DNA from: Saccharothrix sp. ST-888
GTDB taxonomy: Bacteria > Actinomycetota > Actinomycetes > Streptomycetales > Streptomycetaceae
NCBI RefSeq assembly: GCF_000955975.1
Contig: NZ_JYJF01000013.1
Coordinates: 1-64,000 of the forward strand
Direction: 5' to 3'
Length of the DNA stretch: 64,000 nucleotides
Position numbers and translations under genes: made by a program
In this document: in pieces, positions 46,272 to 56,780 of the stretch
How positions within the stretch are numbered: the first letter of the stretch is position 1
How the letters are laid out: each line of letters opens with the position of its first letter
Notes under the pieces: model-generated
Told to the model about the DNA's origin: nothing
Seen by the model: only the letters and a program-made list of their open reading frames with translations
The model's database searches: none

Positions 46272-47021
46272 TCAGCCGACCCGGCGGCAGCGCAGGAACA
46301 GCTGCTCCTCCGGCGGCAGGGCGGTACTCGCCGGGGCGTACGGGTGGCCCGAGTGCCCCTCGACCGTGAAACCGGCCTGGGCCAGTGTCTGCTCCAACTC
46401 CTCGCGCAGATAGCCGCTGATCCTTATCTCGTGCCCGAGGAAGGGCAGCGGTGCGTAGTCGAGATCGGCTTCCACCATGCCGAGTGCGAGCAGACCGCCG
46501 GGCCGCAGCAGCTCGCGGATCCGGCCCAGCACCACGGGTATCTCGTCCTGGGGCAGCAGGATCAGCGAGAAGAAGGCGGTCGCGGCGGCGAGGCCGCCTG
46601 CCGCCCGTGGGCCCAACTCCGGTATGCCCCAAGCATCCACGGCGCGCGGCGTGGCCAGGTCGTACATGTCCATCCGGTGGTAGCCGGCCGCCGGGACCGA
46701 ATGGCGGGCCAGCGTCAGCATCCCGTCCGAGAGGTCCAGCCCGGTGACCCGCAGGCCGCCCAGGGTGAGCTGGCGGATCGTCGGATCGCCCGTACCGCAG
46801 CCGATGTCGAGGACGGGTGCACCGGGCTCCAGCTCGGCCAGCAGCCAGTCGCCGCACTCCAGCTGGCCGGCCTTCGCGGGGAAGGCCTCGCCGTAACGGG
46901 CGCCGATGGTGTCGAAGGCGACGGCCTGCAGAGCGCGCTCGGTGCGGCGTCGGCAGGTCTGCTGGTCGGCGGAGGCGGGCCCACGGCCCCTGGCGGGATC
47001 GGATATCTGTCCGGTCGTCAC
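46272..47021 (-). CDS. Class I SAM-dependent methyltransferase
   Basis: 249 residues from GTG 47021; longer frames start in low-quality sequence. The Rossmann SAM site is GAPVLDIGCGTGDPTIRQLT with the acidic loop GLDLSDGMLTLARH, then a DMYDLATP motif II. The C-terminal RISGYLREELEQTLAQAGFT resembles small-molecule methyltransferases. The substrate is unknown. It stands alone between the GAF-PP2C gene and the SARP regulator, both on the same strand. Confidence 0.8.
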   Translation of the reverse strand: MTTGQISDPARGRGPASADQQTCRRRTERALQAVAFDTIGARYGEAFPAKAGQLECGDWLLAELEPGAPVLDIGCGTGDPTIRQLTLGGLRVTGLDLSDGMLTLARHSVPAAGYHRMDMYDLATPRAVDAWGIPELGPRAAGGLAAATAFFSLILLPQDEIPVVLGRIRELLRPGGLLALGMVEADLDYAPLPFLGHEIRISGYLREELEQTLAQAGFTVEGHSGHPYAPASTALPPEEQLFLRCRRVG

Positions 47022-47511
47022 GATTTCGAGGCACCTTTCCACCCTGGCCGCCGCCCGGCCACGCCGCCGACAGCCCTCCTCGGCCCCCGGCCTCGCCACC
47101 TGCTGCGGTCCGCCACGCTCCCGCGTCACTGTGCTGCCTGCTGCCCTGCTGGTTCCCGTGTCCCGCTACTCGCTGTCGCGCCCACCGCCGCACCGGGGCT
47201 CCCCGCCCCGGCCCCCGCTCCGTCCGTGTCGATCCCGGCAGCGCTTCGGGCACACTGCACTGGCCTTTGAGAATAGGCGTGATCACTCGGCCATGGGATC
47301 CCTTTCCGGCCAACTCATGGTCGTTGGGACGAATTTGGCCGGGATCGTGGGAGCACATCGGGGCGGGAGGGGGTGGTGCGGGCGCTCGTCCCGCGCCGCA
47401 CAGCGCGCCGGACGCAACGCCGCTGACCTGTGGAGATGCGATGTATCAAGGCGTTTATCGAACGTCAATCGGCATCTGACAGAGTCTCTCTCAGCGCCGG
47501 GGAAGCGTCAG
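47022..47511. other. Gap between methyltransferase and SARP gene ends
   Basis: About 490 bp with no credible coding frame. It should contain the methyltransferase promoter; an AT-richer patch (tttgagaataggcgtgatca near 47265) is the only promoter-like spot seen. Confidence 0.4.
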
Positions 47512-47545
47512 GGCGTTCCCGCAGCCGGGGGGCTGCGGGAACGCC
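47512..47545 (-). terminator. Hairpin terminator after the SARP regulator
   Basis: A perfect 15-bp stem (47512-47526 with 47531-47545) around gggg, about 35 bp beyond the regulator stop. Confidence 0.85.
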
Positions 47546-47579
47546 GACGTACGGGGGATCTCCTGTCGGGGGACGGAGA

Positions 47580-50549
47580 TCACGGCGCAGGGGGTGCGGA
47601 AGGCTCGGTGTGCTGCTGCTCGATGAGGTCCTGCAGGGGGAGGGCCTCAGGCACACCGAGCCGCGTGAAGATCGAGTGCGCCTCCTGGAGGCAGGCCAGA
47701 CCACGTGCGGGCTGACCCAACTCCAGGAGCGCCTCACCCAGTGCCGCGTTGGCCAGCCCCTGGCAGTACGCCGCATCCAGCTCCTGCGCGATCGCCAGCG
47801 CCTCCTCCGCCGCCTCGGCGGCCTCCGGAAGCTGACCGTCCGCCAACAGGCAAGGCGCCAACCGGGCCAGCGAGTAGCCCTCCCAGATCCGCCGCTGCTC
47901 GGACTGGTACAGCCGATGCGCCTCCCGCAGCCGAGTCGCCGCCTCACCGGGCGAGCCCGTGGACCGCAGCACGACACCGAGCTGGTACAGCGTGTCCGCC
48001 AGACACGGCGCATTCCCGGACGCGCGCGCCGCCACCACCGCCGCCTGCGCCGAACCGACCGCCTCGTCATGCTGGCCGAGCCCGAGGTGCGCCCGCGCCA
48101 GATTCCCCAGCAGCCGTGCCTCGCTGATGGTCGCCCCGAGGTTGCGGCTGATCACCCGCGCCTCCTGGAAGAACGGCAACGCCTCGGCCGGCCGGTCGGC
48201 CAGACTGAGGACGACGGCCAGGAGGTTGGCAGCGTTGACGCGCAGCTGGGTCTGACCGTCCTTGCCCTGGAATTCCAGGCTGCGGCGGAACGAAACCTCT
48301 GCCTCGTGGTACTCGCCCGCGACGTGCTGGAGAAACCCACGGGCCAGCTGGATACGCGCGAGGGTTGCGGCGTCAGAGTTCGACCTGGCGTGGGTGTCGG
48401 CGACGTCCAACGCCACCCGTATCCGCTGACCGTGGGTCGGATCCTCGACCAGCCCGTTCAACACGATCAGCAGGTCTACGGCGGGTCGCAGCAACTCCAG
48501 CTGTTCCTGGACCCCGGCCTCGACACTGCTGAGCACCAGGGCGAGTTCCGAGCGCAGCCAGTCCCGGGCAGCGTCACTGTCGGAGAAGGACAGACCGGGC
48601 GAGACCGGCCTGTGGAGTGGCTCCGTCAGCATGTCGTCGGGTTCGATCGCCTGCGCGGCGTTCCGCATGGTCGCAAGCAGTGCGTCCAGCAGGCGAAGCA
48701 GTGCGGCGTGCTGGGCGGAGGTGTCCCGGTGCTTCTCGTTCTGGCGCTGCGCGAACAGGCGGAGCAGGTCGTGGTAGCGGTAACGGCCGGGAGTGAAGCA
48801 CTCCAGCATGTTGGCCTCGACCAGCGCCTCCGCCAGCGCCTCCGCCGCGTCCTGGTCGGTCCCGAGCAGGTCCGCGACGGCGGTCAGCGGGAGGTCGGGG
48901 GAGTCGACCAACGAGAGCAGCCGAAAGGCACGTGCTTCCTCTGTCTTCAGCTGCCCGTAGCCGAGGCCGATCGTGGTCTCCACGGCCAGGTTGCCGAGTT
49001 GCAGTTCACTCAGACGCTTGCGTTGGTCCGCTAACCGACGGGCCAGATCGGAGACGCTCCAGCGCGGACGGCTCGCCAGTCGCGCGGCGGCGATGCGGAC
49101 GGCAAGCGGCAGGAAGCCGCAGGCGGTGACCACGGCCAGGGCTGCCTCCGGTTCGGCCGCCGCACGCTGCTCACCGACGATCGCAGAGAACAGCGCCAGC
49201 GCCTCCTCCGGTGTCAGCTCCTCGACGTCCACCAGATGGGCACCGGGCAGTTCGGCCAGCCGGGACCGGCTGGTCACCAGCACGGCGCTGCTGGAGATGC
49301 CAGGGATCAGTGGTCGGAGCTGTTGGGCGTCCTTGGCGTTGTCGAGCAGGATGAGCATCCGCCGGTCGGCGAGCAAAGAGCGGTAGAGCGCAGCGCGCTG
49401 CTCCAAGGTGTCGGGGCTCTCGGAGGCCCCCAGCGCGTAGAGGAAGTCACCCAGGACCACGGCGGGATCGGCCGGGGACGCACCGGCGCCGCGCAGATCG
49501 GTGTACAGCTGCCCGTCGGGGAACTCCGACCGCAGCCGATGGGCGACGTGGACGGCCAGGGTGGTCTTTCCGACCCCACCGATCCCGGCCAGTGACGTCA
49601 CGACGACGGCCTGCCCCGACCCGCTGCCCAGGACGTGCTGAAGCTCGCCGACGAGTTCACTGCGGCCACTGAAGTCGGACACATCGGCCGGAAGTTGTGC
49701 GGGTGGGACGAATGCCGCCGCTTCGTCGGCCACGCTCGACCTCGCAACCGAGGCCAGGGGCGGCATCAGCGTGGGGTCCCCGGCGAGGATACGGGTGTGC
49801 ACTGCTCCCAGGCCGGCACCTGGTTCGACGCCGAGTTCCTCGATGAGCAGCTTGCGAGTGTCGGTGTAGACGCCCAGCGCCTCCGCCTGACGGCCGCAGC
49901 GGTACAGGGCGAGCATCAGCAGCTCGCGGAGCCGTTCCCGCAGGGGGTGCTCGGCGGCAAGCGAACTCAGCTCGGCGACAGTCTCCGCGTGGAGCCCGAT
50001 CTCCAGGGCCGCTGCGCAGCGTTCTTCGGCCGTGGTGATCTGACGTTCGGCCAGCCGCATTCGCTGGGCCTCGGCGTAGGGGCCGGGGATTCCGGCCAAG
50101 GCGCGCCCACTCCACAGGGAGAGCGCGGAGACGAGAAGGCGGTGAGACTCCCGGAAGTCACCGGTGGACCTGGCCGTCGCCGCAGCGGCATATTCGCCTT
50201 CGAACGCTGCCAGGTCGAGTGAACCGGGGGGGATTCGCAGCGCATAACCGTCACTCACCGATACCAGCACCTCAGCGGGGGTGCGCACCTCGCGATGAGG
50301 CTCGATCACCGTCCGGAGCCGCGACACGTAGGTGCGAAGCGCGGCCACGGCCTGTGGCGGAGGACGGTCGCCCCAGAGACCGTCGACCAGATCCTGAGTG
50401 CTCACCGGTCGGCCGTGATTGAGCAGAAGGGCGGTGAGCACTGCCTGCTGCTGAGGTGAGCCGAGTGAGAGCGGCTGTTCCTCTCGCCATGCCTGGACGG
50501 GGCCGAGCACCTGGAAGCGCAACGTGTGCGGCTTCTCCCGAAGCTCCAT
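47580..50549 (-). CDS. AfsR-type SARP regulator with NB-ARC and TPR domains
   Basis: 989 residues from ATG 50549 (gggga RBS). The N-terminal OmpR-like DNA-binding domain and bacterial transcriptional activator domain (~8-250; LRFQVLGPVQAWREEQPLSL, ALRTYVSRLRTVIEPHREVR, LALYRCGRQAEALGVYTDTR) define a SARP. An NB-ARC ATPase follows (GIGGVGKTTLAVHVAHRLRS, LADRRMLILLDNAKDAQQLR), then ~400 residues of TPR repeats. The layout matches AfsR/DnrI-like large SARPs that activate secondary metabolism. It is divergent from a 77-aa peptide gene across 215 bp, which is the likeliest direct target. There is no biosynthetic cluster beside it. Confidence 0.9.
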   Translation of the reverse strand: MELREKPHTLRFQVLGPVQAWREEQPLSLGSPQQQAVLTALLLNHGRPVSTQDLVDGLWGDRPPPQAVAALRTYVSRLRTVIEPHREVRTPAEVLVSVSDGYALRIPPGSLDLAAFEGEYAAAATARSTGDFRESHRLLVSALSLWSGRALAGIPGPYAEAQRMRLAERQITTAEERCAAALEIGLHAETVAELSSLAAEHPLRERLRELLMLALYRCGRQAEALGVYTDTRKLLIEELGVEPGAGLGAVHTRILAGDPTLMPPLASVARSSVADEAAAFVPPAQLPADVSDFSGRSELVGELQHVLGSGSGQAVVVTSLAGIGGVGKTTLAVHVAHRLRSEFPDGQLYTDLRGAGASPADPAVVLGDFLYALGASESPDTLEQRAALYRSLLADRRMLILLDNAKDAQQLRPLIPGISSSAVLVTSRSRLAELPGAHLVDVEELTPEEALALFSAIVGEQRAAAEPEAALAVVTACGFLPLAVRIAAARLASRPRWSVSDLARRLADQRKRLSELQLGNLAVETTIGLGYGQLKTEEARAFRLLSLVDSPDLPLTAVADLLGTDQDAAEALAEALVEANMLECFTPGRYRYHDLLRLFAQRQNEKHRDTSAQHAALLRLLDALLATMRNAAQAIEPDDMLTEPLHRPVSPGLSFSDSDAARDWLRSELALVLSSVEAGVQEQLELLRPAVDLLIVLNGLVEDPTHGQRIRVALDVADTHARSNSDAATLARIQLARGFLQHVAGEYHEAEVSFRRSLEFQGKDGQTQLRVNAANLLAVVLSLADRPAEALPFFQEARVISRNLGATISEARLLGNLARAHLGLGQHDEAVGSAQAAVVAARASGNAPCLADTLYQLGVVLRSTGSPGEAATRLREAHRLYQSEQRRIWEGYSLARLAPCLLADGQLPEAAEAAEEALAIAQELDAAYCQGLANAALGEALLELGQPARGLACLQEAHSIFTRLGVPEALPLQDLIEQQHTEPSAPPAP

Positions 50550-50764
50550 GAGATCCCCCGATGGCATTGGTGGTGCTTCCCGAGCGTCACGCTCCACGGT
50601 CTCGCGTGAGGCGCCAGCTTATGAGGAAGCGGGCAAACGTTGGAGAAGAAGACAGGCCTCGGGGTGTTTATAAGACATTTAACGAACACTACGATACTGG
50701 GCTCACGCCTTGACTCTCCGGTCGGGCCGAAGTGACCTGATGACCCGAAAGGCGGCTTTGATCC

Positions 50765-50998
50765 ATGGCCGACACCACTACCAACACCACCGCACCGGTC
50801 GAGACCCCGGTGGTACCCGAGCAGCACGCGCCTACGGAGCACGCGCTCCCGGCTGCCGACGCCCAGCCTATTCTCGATGTCCTCAACGGGCTGAACGACA
50901 GCGAGCCCGAGACTCAGGCCGAGCCTGGCACCAAGGCCCCGCAGCCCAAGAAGGACGGCGGTTTCGAGCCGCTGGGGACCGTAATCAACCACCCGTAG
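50765..50998 (+). CDS. 77-residue acidic Pro-rich peptide divergent from the SARP gene
   Basis: ATG 50765 to TAG 50998, preceded by aaaggcgg. The peptide begins MADTTTNTTAPVETPVVPEQ, stays acidic and Pro/Thr-rich without hydrophobic helix or Cys, then changes to KAPQPKKDGGFEPLGTVINHP at the end. The short, different C-terminus after a Lys-Lys-Asp-Gly-Gly stretch looks like a core region after a leader, but no modification enzyme is adjacent. The AT-rich promoter area (tttataagacatttaacgaa) suggests strong control, and a clean terminator follows at 51013-51045. I do not recognise the family: signalling peptide, RiPP precursor or AfsS-like effector are all open. Confidence 0.65.
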   Translation: MADTTTNTTAPVETPVVPEQHAPTEHALPAADAQPILDVLNGLNDSEPETQAEPGTKAPQPKKDGGFEPLGTVINHP

Positions 50999-51012
50999 CG
51001 GGATGTCGCCAG

Positions 51013-51045
51013 TGCCCTGCTCTGCCTTTTCGGCGGCGCAGGGCA
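51013..51045 (+). terminator. Hairpin terminator with T-run
   Basis: An 8-bp stem tgccctgc/gcagggca (51013-51020 and 51038-51045) followed by tttt, 14 bp after the 77-aa peptide stop. The remaining sequence up to 51285 shows no gene. Confidence 0.65.
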
Positions 51046-51285
51046 TTTTGCGTTGTCCGGACGCCGTTCGCCAGGAACCTCGATCTGATCAGAGACATCG
51101 AGAGCCGATCGGACAGGGCGACGAGCAGGCCCGGCATGCGGTCGCCCAACTGTCCCGCATGGTGGTGACGGTGGTCCTCGCCGAGTCACCGCTTCCCGGG
51201 AAGTGGGAGCTGTGCAGCCGACTTGCGACTGCTGCGCCCGGGCGCGGCCCACTGCCCGGTCACCGTGATCGCCTGAACGATCGGC

Positions 51286-51332
51286 AGAGCCGTCCCGCCC
51301 GGCCCCCGAAGGGGCGTAGGCGGGACGGCTCT
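51286..51332 (-). terminator. Hairpin terminator after fumarase
   Basis: A perfect 14-bp stem (51286-51299 with 51319-51332) with an inner ccccgaagggg hairpin, 17 bp beyond the fumarase stop. Confidence 0.8.
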
Positions 51333-51348
51333 ACGGTGTCGGTGTCCG

Positions 51349-53016
<1,668 letters not shown>

Positions 53017-53185
53017 GGGGGAGGTCCTTAACTGATTCGGCTGCGACGACGAAGCATCCTCAAGGGTAGGCGTCGCGGAAGAGGCCGGTGCGGGCAGGTG
53101 AGCCTGCGTGACGGGAGTCACGCCGATGCCGTCAGGTCATGCTGAACTGCCGTTCGGCCGGGGGTGCGATGGCTAGTCTTAGCTT

Positions 53186-53995
53186 GTGGACAACTTGCCG
53201 TCATCGCCGTCACCGCAGGACGACTCGGGCCAGCCGCCCGTCTCCATGACCAAGCCCGAGCAGCCCGAGCCGGCGCCCCAGCCGGCGCCCCAGCCGGCGC
53301 CGGTGCTCGCCCCGAAGCCGGCCCCGGCCGACGCTGCCCCGGCCGGCACGACACCGGTCGCCGAGGCGGAGCTACGGGCCTCGGACGCCGACCGTGAGCG
53401 GATCGCCGACCTGCTGCGCGACGCGTACGCGGAGGGCCGGCTCACGATGGAGGAGCACTCCGAACGGATCGAGGCGGCGTACGGCGCCAAGACGCTCGGC
53501 GATCTGGTCCCGCTGACCCGGGACCTGCCCACCCACCGCCCGATCTCGATGGAGAAGCCGCCGCTGCGGCAGCCGGACCCCGCGCCCGCTCCGGTGCCGA
53601 GGCCGCCGGCCCGCCAGGAGGCGCCGACCATGGTGGCGGTCTTCGGTGGCGCGGAGCGCAAGGGGCGCTGGCGGGTGGGCCCGCATCTGCGCGCGGTGGC
53701 GGTGTTCGGCGGGGTGGAGATCGACCTCACGGACGCGGTGTTCGAGTCGCCCGAGGTGGTCATCGAGGTGACCGCGATCTTCGGCGGGGTGGAGATCCGG
53801 GTACCGGAGAACGTGAGCCTGCACGGCGGCGGCGTCGGTATCTTCGGCGGCTTCTCGGTCCGGGAGCAGACGGCGGCCGACCCTTACGCACCGGTGGTCC
53901 GGGTGAAGGGCGCAGCGGTCTTCGGCGGCTGCGAGGCCAGGCCGCGCCGGGGCAAGAAGCTGCGCGAGTGGGCCCGCAAGCAGCTCGACTTCTGA
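53186..53995 (+). CDS. DUF1707 / LiaF-like C-terminal domain protein
   Basis: 269 residues from GTG 53186. After a Pro/Gln-rich start with QPAPQPAPVLAPKPAPAD comes a DUF1707 domain (~68-118; RASDADRERIADLLRDAYAE, GRLTMEEHSERIEAAYGAKT), a short linker and a beta-rich LiaF/YvqF-like C-domain (~145-260) with repeated xxAIFGGVEI units. There are no membrane helices. Such proteins are common in actinomycetes and resemble sensors or modulators of envelope stress, but no role is established. Divergent from the fumarase gene. Confidence 0.85.
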   Translation: MDNLPSSPSPQDDSGQPPVSMTKPEQPEPAPQPAPQPAPVLAPKPAPADAAPAGTTPVAEAELRASDADRERIADLLRDAYAEGRLTMEEHSERIEAAYGAKTLGDLVPLTRDLPTHRPISMEKPPLRQPDPAPAPVPRPPARQEAPTMVAVFGGAERKGRWRVGPHLRAVAVFGGVEIDLTDAVFESPEVVIEVTAIFGGVEIRVPENVSLHGGGVGIFGGFSVREQTAADPYAPVVRVKGAAVFGGCEARPRRGKKLREWARKQLDF

Positions 53996-54029
53996 GCACC
54001 CGCCCCACTGGACACCACGCACCTCCAGT

Positions 54030-54065
54030 ACACCCGACACCTCCGGGACACCCGACACCTCAGGG
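54030..54065 (+). repeat. Tandem 18-bp repeat, two copies
   Basis: acacccgacacctccggg (54030-54047) is followed directly by a copy with one change (54048-54065). It lies in the 420-bp gap between the DUF1707 and wblI genes, which otherwise shows no gene. Confidence 0.6.
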
Positions 54066-54415
54066 CAGTTGGGCCACCGGGTGCGTGTCCGCCCCTCAAT
54101 CACCGCACCGGCTCGGACAGTTGCGCACGTCCGGGCCGGTCGCGCTGTCTCTGGCGGCCGGGTTCGGGGCGGGCGTGGCGGCAACCGCCCGCCGGGCACT
54201 CGACCTTGGGGCGAGTGCAGTCCGTAGTCGGTCGGGTGCGTTGTGCATGAACCGGGATACCGCGGGGTAGTTCCTCCCGCACATCGTTTCTTGTACGGCT
54301 GTGACCCCGGAGGCGGCGGACGGCGAACCGGCCGAGGCCAGCTGGGGTGAGCACGGGGCAGCCGGGCAGGGACGCGAGCCTTCCCCCGAGTCTCGAAACC
54401 TCGTAGGAGTAAGCC

Positions 54416-54823
54416 GTGCTGCATCCGATCGAGTCCAGCGTCCGTACCGCTGTCGTGGTGGCGGGGCGGCGCAGTCCCGCCGGCCCGGTCGGCACGGGGA
54501 CGCAGCAGCTCGACCACCCCGAGGACAGTCCCTGGCACACCGGCGCGGCCTGTCGCCGCGACGAGGCCGGGCTGTTCTTCGCACCCTCGAAGGAGCCCAC
54601 CGCGGCCCGGCTGTCCCGGGAGGAGCAGGCCAAACAGGTCTGCGCCCGCTGCCCGGTGCTGCTGGAGTGCCGGGAGCACGCGCTCGTCCAACCGGAGCCG
54701 TACGGGGTGTGGGGCGGGCTGACCGCGGCCGAGCGGCGTGTGGTGCTGGCCCGGCGGCGCCGCCGCGACGGCGAGCTGCGGGAGGCCCGCCGAGTGGGCG
54801 AGCCCAGGCGGATAGCGGGCTGA
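54416..54823 (+). CDS. wblI: WhiB-like iron-sulfur protein (WblI by position)
   Basis: 135 residues from GTG 54416 (taggag RBS). The four cluster cysteines are C46, C76, C79 and C85 (TGAACRRDE, CARCPVLLEC), followed by the WhiB turn PYGVWGGLTAAER and an Arg-rich C-terminus that binds DNA or sigma factor. WhiB-like proteins carry a [4Fe-4S] cluster and control development, redox and antibiotic stress. The neighbours (fumarase before, glpX after) match my memory of wblI (SCO5046). The first ~35 residues are variable. Confidence 0.85.
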   Translation: MLHPIESSVRTAVVVAGRRSPAGPVGTGTQQLDHPEDSPWHTGAACRRDEAGLFFAPSKEPTAARLSREEQAKQVCARCPVLLECREHALVQPEPYGVWGGLTAAERRVVLARRRRRDGELREARRVGEPRRIAG

Positions 54824-54869
54824 ACGGCCGGTGGCCTCGGGGAAGATCCCCGAGGCCACCGGCCGTTCA
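54821..54869. terminator. Bidirectional terminator containing the wblI stop codon
   Basis: A perfect 23-bp stem (54821-54843 with 54847-54869) around a 3-nt loop. The wblI TGA (54821-54823) forms the foot of the stem. It serves wblI and the convergent glpX gene. Confidence 0.9.
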
Positions 54870-54910
54870 GCGGTCCGCCGACATCCGCCAGCGGACGTCG
54901 GCGTCTGCCG

Positions 54911-55948
54911 TCAGTTGGCGCGGTCGAAGTCGATCGCGCTGTAGGCCCGCAGCTTCGAGAGCTTGTGGACCGAGTCGATCTGGCGGATCGTGCCGCTCTT
55001 GGAACGCATCACCAGGGAGCTGGTGGTGGCGGTCTCCTGGCGGTAGTGGACACCGCGCAGCAGCTCGCCGTCGGTGATGCCGGTGGCGACGAAGAAGACG
55101 TTCTCGCCGCTGACCAGGTCGTCGGTGCTGAGAACGCGGTCGAGGTCGTGACCGGCGTCGAGGGCCTTCTGCCGCTCGGCCTCGTCCTTCGGCCACAGCC
55201 GGCCCTGGATGACGCCGCCCATGCACTTCATCGCGCAGGCCGCGATGATGCCCTCGGGGGTGCCGCCGACGCCCATCAGCAGGTCGATGCCGGTGCCCTC
55301 GCGGGCGGCCATGATGGCGCCGGCCACATCGCCGTCCGAGATGAACTTGATCCGGGCGCCGGCCTCGCGGATCTCCTGGACCAGGCCCTCGTGGCGGGGG
55401 CGGTCCAGGACCACCACGGTGACGTCCTCGACGGCACTGCCCTTGGCCTTGGCGACCCGGCGGATGTTGACGGCCGCGGGGGCGGTGATGTCGACGAAGT
55501 CGGCGGCCTCGGGGCCGGCCACCAGCTTGTCCATGTAGAACACGGCGCTGGGGTCGAACATGGTGCCGCGGTCGGCCACGGCCAGCACGGCCACCGCGTT
55601 GTTCATGCCCTTGGCGGTCAGCGTGGTGCCGTCCACCGGGTCGACGGCGACGTCGCACTCGGCGCCGGTGCCGTCGCCGACCCGCTCGCCGTTGTAGAGC
55701 ATGGGGGCTTCGTCCTTCTCACCCTCTCCGATGACGACCACGCCGTTCATCGAGACGGTGGAGACGAGGGCGCGCATGGCCTTCACAGCCGCGCCGTCGG
55801 CGCCGTTCTTGTCGCCGCGCCCGACCCAGCGACCGGCTGCCATGGCGGCGGCCTCGGTCACACGGACGAGTTCGAGCGCGAGGTTCCGGTCCGGAGCCTC
55901 GGGTGCAACCTCAAGGGATCGAGGGAGGTTGTGCGGGTGGGTGGTCAT
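54911..55948 (-). CDS. glpX: Class II fructose-1,6-bisphosphatase
   Basis: 345 residues from ATG 55948, normal for GlpX. Metal and substrate motifs are GEGEKDEAPMLYNGE, VAVDPVDGTTLTAKGMNNAV and DLLMGVGGTPEGIIAACAMK. It removes the 1-phosphate of fructose 1,6-bisphosphate in gluconeogenesis, fitting the fumarase and PEP carboxykinase elsewhere in the window. Actinomycetes generally rely on this class for gluconeogenesis. Confidence 0.96.
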   Translation of the reverse strand: MTTHPHNLPRSLEVAPEAPDRNLALELVRVTEAAAMAAGRWVGRGDKNGADGAAVKAMRALVSTVSMNGVVVIGEGEKDEAPMLYNGERVGDGTGAECDVAVDPVDGTTLTAKGMNNAVAVLAVADRGTMFDPSAVFYMDKLVAGPEAADFVDITAPAAVNIRRVAKAKGSAVEDVTVVVLDRPRHEGLVQEIREAGARIKFISDGDVAGAIMAAREGTGIDLLMGVGGTPEGIIAACAMKCMGGVIQGRLWPKDEAERQKALDAGHDLDRVLSTDDLVSGENVFFVATGITDGELLRGVHYRQETATTSSLVMRSKSGTIRQIDSVHKLSKLRAYSAIDFDRAN

Positions 55949-56163
55949 CGTCGTTACCTCTCTGTACGCGACGGCCAGCGAGCGCCCGACTACTGCCTGG
56001 TCGAACGCCGTGATGAGGGTGTTGCGATCGTATCTGGCTACGAGATGACTGTCTGTGGCGCACCCCGCCGCTACCTGCGGCTCTGAGCCGTTTTGCGGCG
56101 TTTCCGTCCTCGGCGCGGACCCCGGTTGCCGGAGGTCCGGTACCGATGGGTCACTATGAGGGG

Positions 56164-56685
56164 GTGGCAGGCAGCAGCAGCATGAGGGGCCGGCAGACGG
56201 TACGGGACATGGTCCTGTCGATGGCGGCGATCGGTGTCGTGGTCGCGGTGGGGTACGCGTTCCTCCCGCACGATGGCGGGGACGGCGTGCACGTCGTGGA
56301 CTACCGCTCCTCGCTCGCCTCGGCGAAGCGTGCCGCTCCGTACCCGCTGCTGGGGCCGGAGGGGCTCTCCGACAAGTGGCGGGCCACCTCGGTGGAGTAC
56401 AAGCAGGACGCCAAGGGCACCGCCACCTGGCACCTGGGCTTTGTGACTCCGTCCGGCGACTACGCGGCGATCGAGCAGAGCAACGGCAGCCGGGACCAGG
56501 TCATCGCGGACGCCGTGTCCGGCGGGCAGCCCGACGGCAACGCCTCGGTCGACGGCAAGGAGTGGGAGCGCTACCAGGGCAGCCGCTACCGCGGCCTGAC
56601 CGTGCAGACCGGCAGCGCCACCACAGTGGTCACCGGCAGTGCCTCGTACCAGGAGCTCTCCGAGCTCGCCCAGGCGCTGAAGTAG
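56164..56685 (+). CDS. DUF4245-type membrane-anchored protein
   Basis: 173 residues from GTG 56164 (an ATG six codons upstream is also open). One N-terminal helix (MVLSMAAIGVVVAVGYAFLP) anchors an extracytoplasmic domain with VDYRSSLASAKRAAPYPLLG, LSDKWRATSVEYK and a C-terminal LTVQTGSATTVVTGSASYQE. This matches DUF4245, found between glpX and xseB in actinobacteria including mycobacteria as I recall. The function is unknown. It is divergent from glpX. Confidence 0.82.
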   Translation: MAGSSSMRGRQTVRDMVLSMAAIGVVVAVGYAFLPHDGGDGVHVVDYRSSLASAKRAAPYPLLGPEGLSDKWRATSVEYKQDAKGTATWHLGFVTPSGDYAAIEQSNGSRDQVIADAVSGGQPDGNASVDGKEWERYQGSRYRGLTVQTGSATTVVTGSASYQELSELAQALK

Positions 56686-56727
56686 CCCCCCGACGACAGC
56701 ACGGACGACAACAGTGACGACAGCGGC

Positions 56728-56758
56728 AAGGCCCCCGGCTCTCGGAGCCGGGGGCCTT
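56728..56758. terminator. Bidirectional hairpin terminator
   Basis: A perfect 13-bp stem (aaggcccccggct at 56728-56740 and complement at 56746-56758) with a 5-nt loop, between two converging genes. Confidence 0.9.
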
Positions 56759-56780
56759 GTGCGTCGCGCCGTGCCGCGGG

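Noticed and set aside
44033..46369. 778-codon plus-strand frame opposite the PP2C regulator
   Set aside because: It begins inside the HNH gene and has no recognisable domain; the minus-strand gene is certain.
53270..53320. Pro/Ala-rich repeat in the DUF1707 protein as a mobile or regulatory repeat
   Set aside because: A coding low-complexity linker (QPAPQPAP) explains it.
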